7,256 nucleotides of DNA, taken from an uncultured Aquimonas sp. (lineage in GTDB: Bacteria; Pseudomonadota; Gammaproteobacteria; Xanthomonadales; Xanthomonadaceae). This document shows, piece after piece, positions 4,792 to 7,256 of the stretch; position 1 is the first letter of the stretch, and each line of letters begins with the position of its first letter. The stretch spans positions 1 to 7,256 of the forward strand of contig CAMLOR010000165.1 of NCBI GenBank assembly GCA_946481615.1, given 5' to 3'. The notes beneath the pieces were generated by a model that worked only from the letters and a program-made list of their open reading frames with translations, was not told where the DNA came from and searched no databases. The translations under genes were made by a program, and so were the position numbers.

Positions 4792-5817
4792 GTGACCCGC
4801 ACCTTCCCCACCGCGCCAGCGCCGCACATTCCCCCGCCCAACCGCGTGCAGCGCGTGATGGCGCTCGTGCTGCTCGCGCTGGTGCCGGCCATCGCCGCAC
4901 ACGTGTGGTACTTCGGCGCCGGCATCCTCGTGCAGATCGCGCTCGCCACCGCCTTCGCGCTCGCACTCGAGGCAGCGATGCTGCATCTGCGCGGCGTGCC
5001 CAAGCGCACCTTCCTCACCGATCTCAGCGCGCCCGTCACCGCCGTGCTGTTCGCGTTGTGCATTCCGCCGCTGTCGCCGTGGTGGATCGCGGCCATCGGC
5101 ATGGTCGCGGCCATCGTGTTCGCCAAGCAGCTTTACGGCGGCCTGGGGCACAACCTGTTCAACCCGGCGATGGCCGGTTACGCGGTGGTGCTGCTTTCCT
5201 TCCCGCTGCAGCTTTCGCGCTGGCTGCCGCCGGAGGGCGGCGTGGCGTTCGATGCCACGCTCGGCGCGATCTTCCTCGGCCTCGAGCCGCCGCCGGGCTG
5301 GGACGCCGTCGCGCAAGCCACGCCGCTCGATACCGTGCGCAACCTCGCCTCGCAGGGGCTGACACTGCACGAAATCCGCAATGATCCGCTGTTCGGCGAT
5401 TTCGGCGGCCGCGGCTGGGAATGGATCGCGAACGGGATCGCGCTGGGCGGGCTGTTCCTGATCTGGAAGCGGGTGATCCCGTGGCAGATCCCGGTCGCGA
5501 CTGTCGGCACGACGGTGTTGCTCACGCTGCCGTTCTGGCTGGCCGATGCCGACGTGCATCCGTTCCCATTGCAGCACGTGTTCTCCGGCGCGCTGATGCT
5601 GGCCGCGTTCTTCATCGCCACCGATCCGGTGACGGGCTGCACCACGCCGCGCGGCCGCTGGGTCTTCGGAGCAGGCGTCGCCGTCGTCACCCTGGCGATC
5701 CGGCGCTGGGGCGCGTATCCCGATGGCGTCGCCTTCGCCGTGCTGCTGATGAACTGCGCCGCGCCGTGGATCGATCTGCATTCGCGGCCGCGCTACTACG
5801 GCGAGGCATCGCAATGA
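4792..5817 (+). CDS. rsxD: Electron transport complex subunit RsxD (RnfD), integral membrane flavoprotein
   Basis: A 341-residue membrane protein, close to the 352 of E. coli RsxD, which carries covalent FMN and forms part of the ion-translocating core. Many hydrophobic segments are visible (about 23-43, 46-62, 82-110, 126-139, 214-230, 234-250, 264-276, 290-303). Family blocks are AKQLYGGLGHNLFNPAMAGY (111-130), AQATPLDT (174-181), FFIATDPVTGCTT (273-285) and AYPDGVAFAVLLMN (308-321). Thr177 of the ATP-L-D-T block corresponds to the threonine that binds FMN by a phosphoester bond. The start is GTG 4792 because it leaves about 22 residues before the first membrane segment, as in E. coli. However, GTG 4735, which has a much better Shine-Dalgarno inside the repeat, would give a 360-residue protein and may be the start actually used. 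It overlaps rsxG by 4 nt (ATGA). Confidence 0.94.
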   Translation: MTRTFPTAPAPHIPPPNRVQRVMALVLLALVPAIAAHVWYFGAGILVQIALATAFALALEAAMLHLRGVPKRTFLTDLSAPVTAVLFALCIPPLSPWWIAAIGMVAAIVFAKQLYGGLGHNLFNPAMAGYAVVLLSFPLQLSRWLPPEGGVAFDATLGAIFLGLEPPPGWDAVAQATPLDTVRNLASQGLTLHEIRNDPLFGDFGGRGWEWIANGIALGGLFLIWKRVIPWQIPVATVGTTVLLTLPFWLADADVHPFPLQHVFSGALMLAAFFIATDPVTGCTTPRGRWVFGAGVAVVTLAIRRWGAYPDGVAFAVLLMNCAAPWIDLHSRPRYYGEASQ

Positions 5818-6464
5818 ATCCCGTCGCGCGCGCGGCCCTGCTGCTCGCGGCCTGCGCCTTGCTGGCAGCGGTGTTGCTGGCCGGCACCCATGCGCTCACC
5901 AAGGAGCGCATCGCCGAAGAGAACCGCCGTGCGCAGTTGGCGGCACTCGCGATCGTCCTGCCCGCCTCGCTGCACGACAACGATCCCCTGACGGACGAGA
6001 TCGCGCTGCGTGCGCCACTCTGGCTAGGCAGCACGGAACCGTTGCGCGCATGGCGGGCACGGCGCGCCGGCACGCCCTCGGCGCTGGTGCTCGAAGCGGT
6101 GGCACCCGATGGCTACGCGGGGCCGATCCGCCTGCTGGTCGGCGTCGATGCGCAAGGCCGCATCCTCGGCGTGCGCATCACCGAACATCGCGAAACGCCG
6201 GGGCTGGGCGACTGGATCGAGGCGCGCAAGTCGGACTGGATCGAGGCCTTCACCCACCGCTCGCTTGCCGATCCGGCGCGCGAACGCTGGGAAGTGAAAC
6301 GCGACGGCGGCGAGTTCGATCAGTTCGCCGGCGCCACCGTCACGCCGCGCGCGGTGGTGCGGACGGTGCGGCGCGTGCTGGACTATGTGGCCAGACACGG
6401 CGCGCAGCTCCACGCCGCGTCGCCCGGCAGCACGCTGGAGCATCCCGATGCCCCCGAAAACTGA
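5814..6464 (+). CDS. rsxG: Electron transport complex subunit RsxG (RnfG), covalent FMN protein
   Basis: A 216-residue subunit with one N-terminal membrane anchor (about 7-28) and a periplasmic FMN-binding domain. YAGPIRLLVGVDAQGRILGV (101-120) and the following TEHRETPGLGDWI (123-135) form the core of the FMN-binding domain. DQFAGATVTPRAVV (169-182) holds the flavinylation motif, with T175 as the threonine expected to carry FMN through a phosphoester bond. This modification needs the enzyme ApbE, which is not in the window. RsxG passes electrons between RsxD and the membrane Fe-S subunits. The ATG at 5814 overlaps the rsxD stop as ATGA. The last residues (about 197-216) extend beyond the conserved helix and overlap rsxE by 17 nt. 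All key family residues that can be recognised are present. Confidence 0.95.
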   Translation: MNPVARAALLLAACALLAAVLLAGTHALTKERIAEENRRAQLAALAIVLPASLHDNDPLTDEIALRAPLWLGSTEPLRAWRARRAGTPSALVLEAVAPDGYAGPIRLLVGVDAQGRILGVRITEHRETPGLGDWIEARKSDWIEAFTHRSLADPARERWEVKRDGGEFDQFAGATVTPRAVVRTVRRVLDYVARHGAQLHAASPGSTLEHPDAPEN

Positions 6465-7074
6465 AGCCGCGCGCATCGTCGAAGCCGGACTGTGGAGCGC
6501 CAACACGGGGCTCGTGCAGTTGCTCGGCCTGTGCCCGCTGCTGGCCGTCAGTACCAACGCGGTGAACGCGCTGGGCCTGGGCCTGGCCACCGTGCTCGCC
6601 CTCACCGCCACCAACGCGGCGATCTCCGCGCTGTGCGGCCTCACCCAGCGTGAAGTGCGCATCCCCGCCTTCGTCATGATCATCGCCGCCATCGTCACCG
6701 CCATCGAACTGGCGATGCACGCCTGGCTTCCGGCGCTGCACGCGGTGCTCGGCCTGTTCCTGCCGCTGATCGTCACCAACTGCGCGATCATGGCGCGCGC
6801 CGAAGCCTTCGCCTCGCGCAATCCGCCGGCGCGTGCGGCGCTCGACGGCTTCGCGGTGGGACTGGGTTTCCTCGGCGTGCTGTTCGTGCTCGGCGCGCTG
6901 CGCGAAGCCCTCGGCCAGGGCACGCTGTTCGCCGGCGCGGGCGCCCTGCTCGGCTGGCCCGCGCTCGAAATGCGCTTCGCCGGCAGCGGTTTCCTGCTCG
7001 CCGTGCTGCCGCCGGGCGCCTTCGTGCTGCTCGCGCTGCTGATCGCCCTCAAGAACCGGATCGCCCGCCCGTGA
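6448..7074 (+). CDS. rsxE: Electron transport complex subunit RsxE (RnfE), integral membrane Fe-S subunit
   Basis: A 208-residue polytopic inner-membrane protein of the RnfA/RnfE/NqrD/NqrE family with about six hydrophobic segments. Blocks are GLVQLLGLCPLLAVSTNAVN (21-40), RIPAFVMIIAAIVTAIE (71-87), LPLIVTNCAIMARAEAFA (105-122) and LGALREALGQGTLF (148-161). Cysteines C29 and C112 fall at the half-membrane positions that, with the matching pair in RsxA, hold the iron-sulfur cluster at the RsxA-RsxE interface in known Rnf/Nqr structures. No rsxA is in this window. The ATG at 6448 was chosen because GGAG (6437-6440) lies 7 nt upstream, inside the end of rsxG. The 17-nt overlap is longer than the 4-nt overlaps elsewhere in the operon. 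The stop overlaps the nth start as GTGA. Confidence 0.95.
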   Translation: MPPKTEAARIVEAGLWSANTGLVQLLGLCPLLAVSTNAVNALGLGLATVLALTATNAAISALCGLTQREVRIPAFVMIIAAIVTAIELAMHAWLPALHAVLGLFLPLIVTNCAIMARAEAFASRNPPARAALDGFAVGLGFLGVLFVLGALREALGQGTLFAGAGALLGWPALEMRFAGSGFLLAVLPPGAFVLLALLIALKNRIARP

Positions 7075-7256
7075 AGCCCGCCGACCGCGCCGAACTGTTC
7101 CGCCGCCTGCGCGAACTCAATCCGCATCCGACCACCGAACTCGAATATTCCACGCCGTTCGAACTGCTGATCGCCGTGATCCTCTCGGCGCAGGCCACCG
7201 ACGTGGGCGTGAACAAGGCCACGCGCAAGCTGTTCCCGGTGGCGAACACGCCGCAG
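7071..7256 (+). CDS. nth: Endonuclease III, 5' part only
   Basis: The 62 visible codons read as the N terminus of endonuclease III, the DNA glycosylase/AP lyase that removes oxidised pyrimidines in base excision repair. NPHPTTELEYSTPFELLIAV (17-36) and ILSAQATDVGVNKATRKLFP (37-56) are nearly the same as in the E. coli protein, including the ELLIAV-LSAQATD stretch. The catalytic lysine and aspartate and the C-terminal 4Fe-4S cysteines lie past the window end. GTG 7071 overlaps the rsxE stop by 4 nt and gives the N-terminal length known from E. coli; there is no clear Shine-Dalgarno, so coupling to rsxE is likely. The rsxE-nth link is the same as in E. coli. Confidence 0.95.
   Translation, partial: MKPADRAELFRRLRELNPHPTTELEYSTPFELLIAVILSAQATDVGVNKATRKLFPVANTPQ

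Noticed and set aside
3159..5814. Long open frames on the minus strand opposite rsxC and rsxD (3159-5126 and 4009-5814)
   Set aside because: They are antisense to genes with clear family motifs, have His/Arg/Ala-rich low-information composition, and overlap each other. Long spurious frames are expected at this GC content.

Overview
The window is GC-rich chromosomal DNA from a proteobacterium. The coding style and the rsxC-D-G-E-nth order, as in gammaproteobacteria, suggest a gammaproteobacterium, perhaps a Xanthomonadales/Lysobacterales relative. The lineage is an inference from protein character and from the kind of intergenic repeat, and it is not proven. No rRNA, tRNA, CRISPR array, phage gene or transposase is seen.

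Left arm (1-2177, all on the minus strand, read right to left): a periplasmic FkpA/Mip-like FKBP prolyl isomerase homologue with signal peptide; a strong hairpin; a small four-cysteine DUF1289 protein; a Nudix CoA-pyrophosphatase-family hydrolase overlapping it by 4 nt; and a two-domain rhodanese-type sulfurtransferase that runs off the left edge. Bases 2178-2389 form a divergent intergenic region with candidate promoters for both directions.

Right arm (2390-7256, all plus strand): an enoyl-CoA hydratase/crotonase, then rsxC, rsxD, rsxG and rsxE (Rnf/Rsx membrane electron-transport complex), then the 5' part of nth (endonuclease III). Gaps are 13 nt (crotonase-rsxC) or overlaps of 4, 17 and 4 nt. 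The exception is rsxC-rsxD, where a 146-nt palindromic repeat element is lodged in the operon. The Rsx proteins move electrons from NADH through flavins and Fe-S clusters in the inner membrane. In E. coli this complex keeps SoxR reduced.

The main points for a second look: (i) the repeat between rsxC and rsxD carries a 24-bp perfect terminal inverted repeat and two 48-nt direct repeats, each with a Shine-Dalgarno plus GTG; the second is in frame with rsxD and could add 19 residues to RsxD; (ii) rsxA and rsxB are absent from their usual place, with a crotonase gene there instead; (iii) the FKBP protein lacks several usual active-pocket residues; (iv) a GNRA-capped hairpin separates the FKBP gene from the genes after it. 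Nothing seen amounts to a clearly new defence or mobile system.
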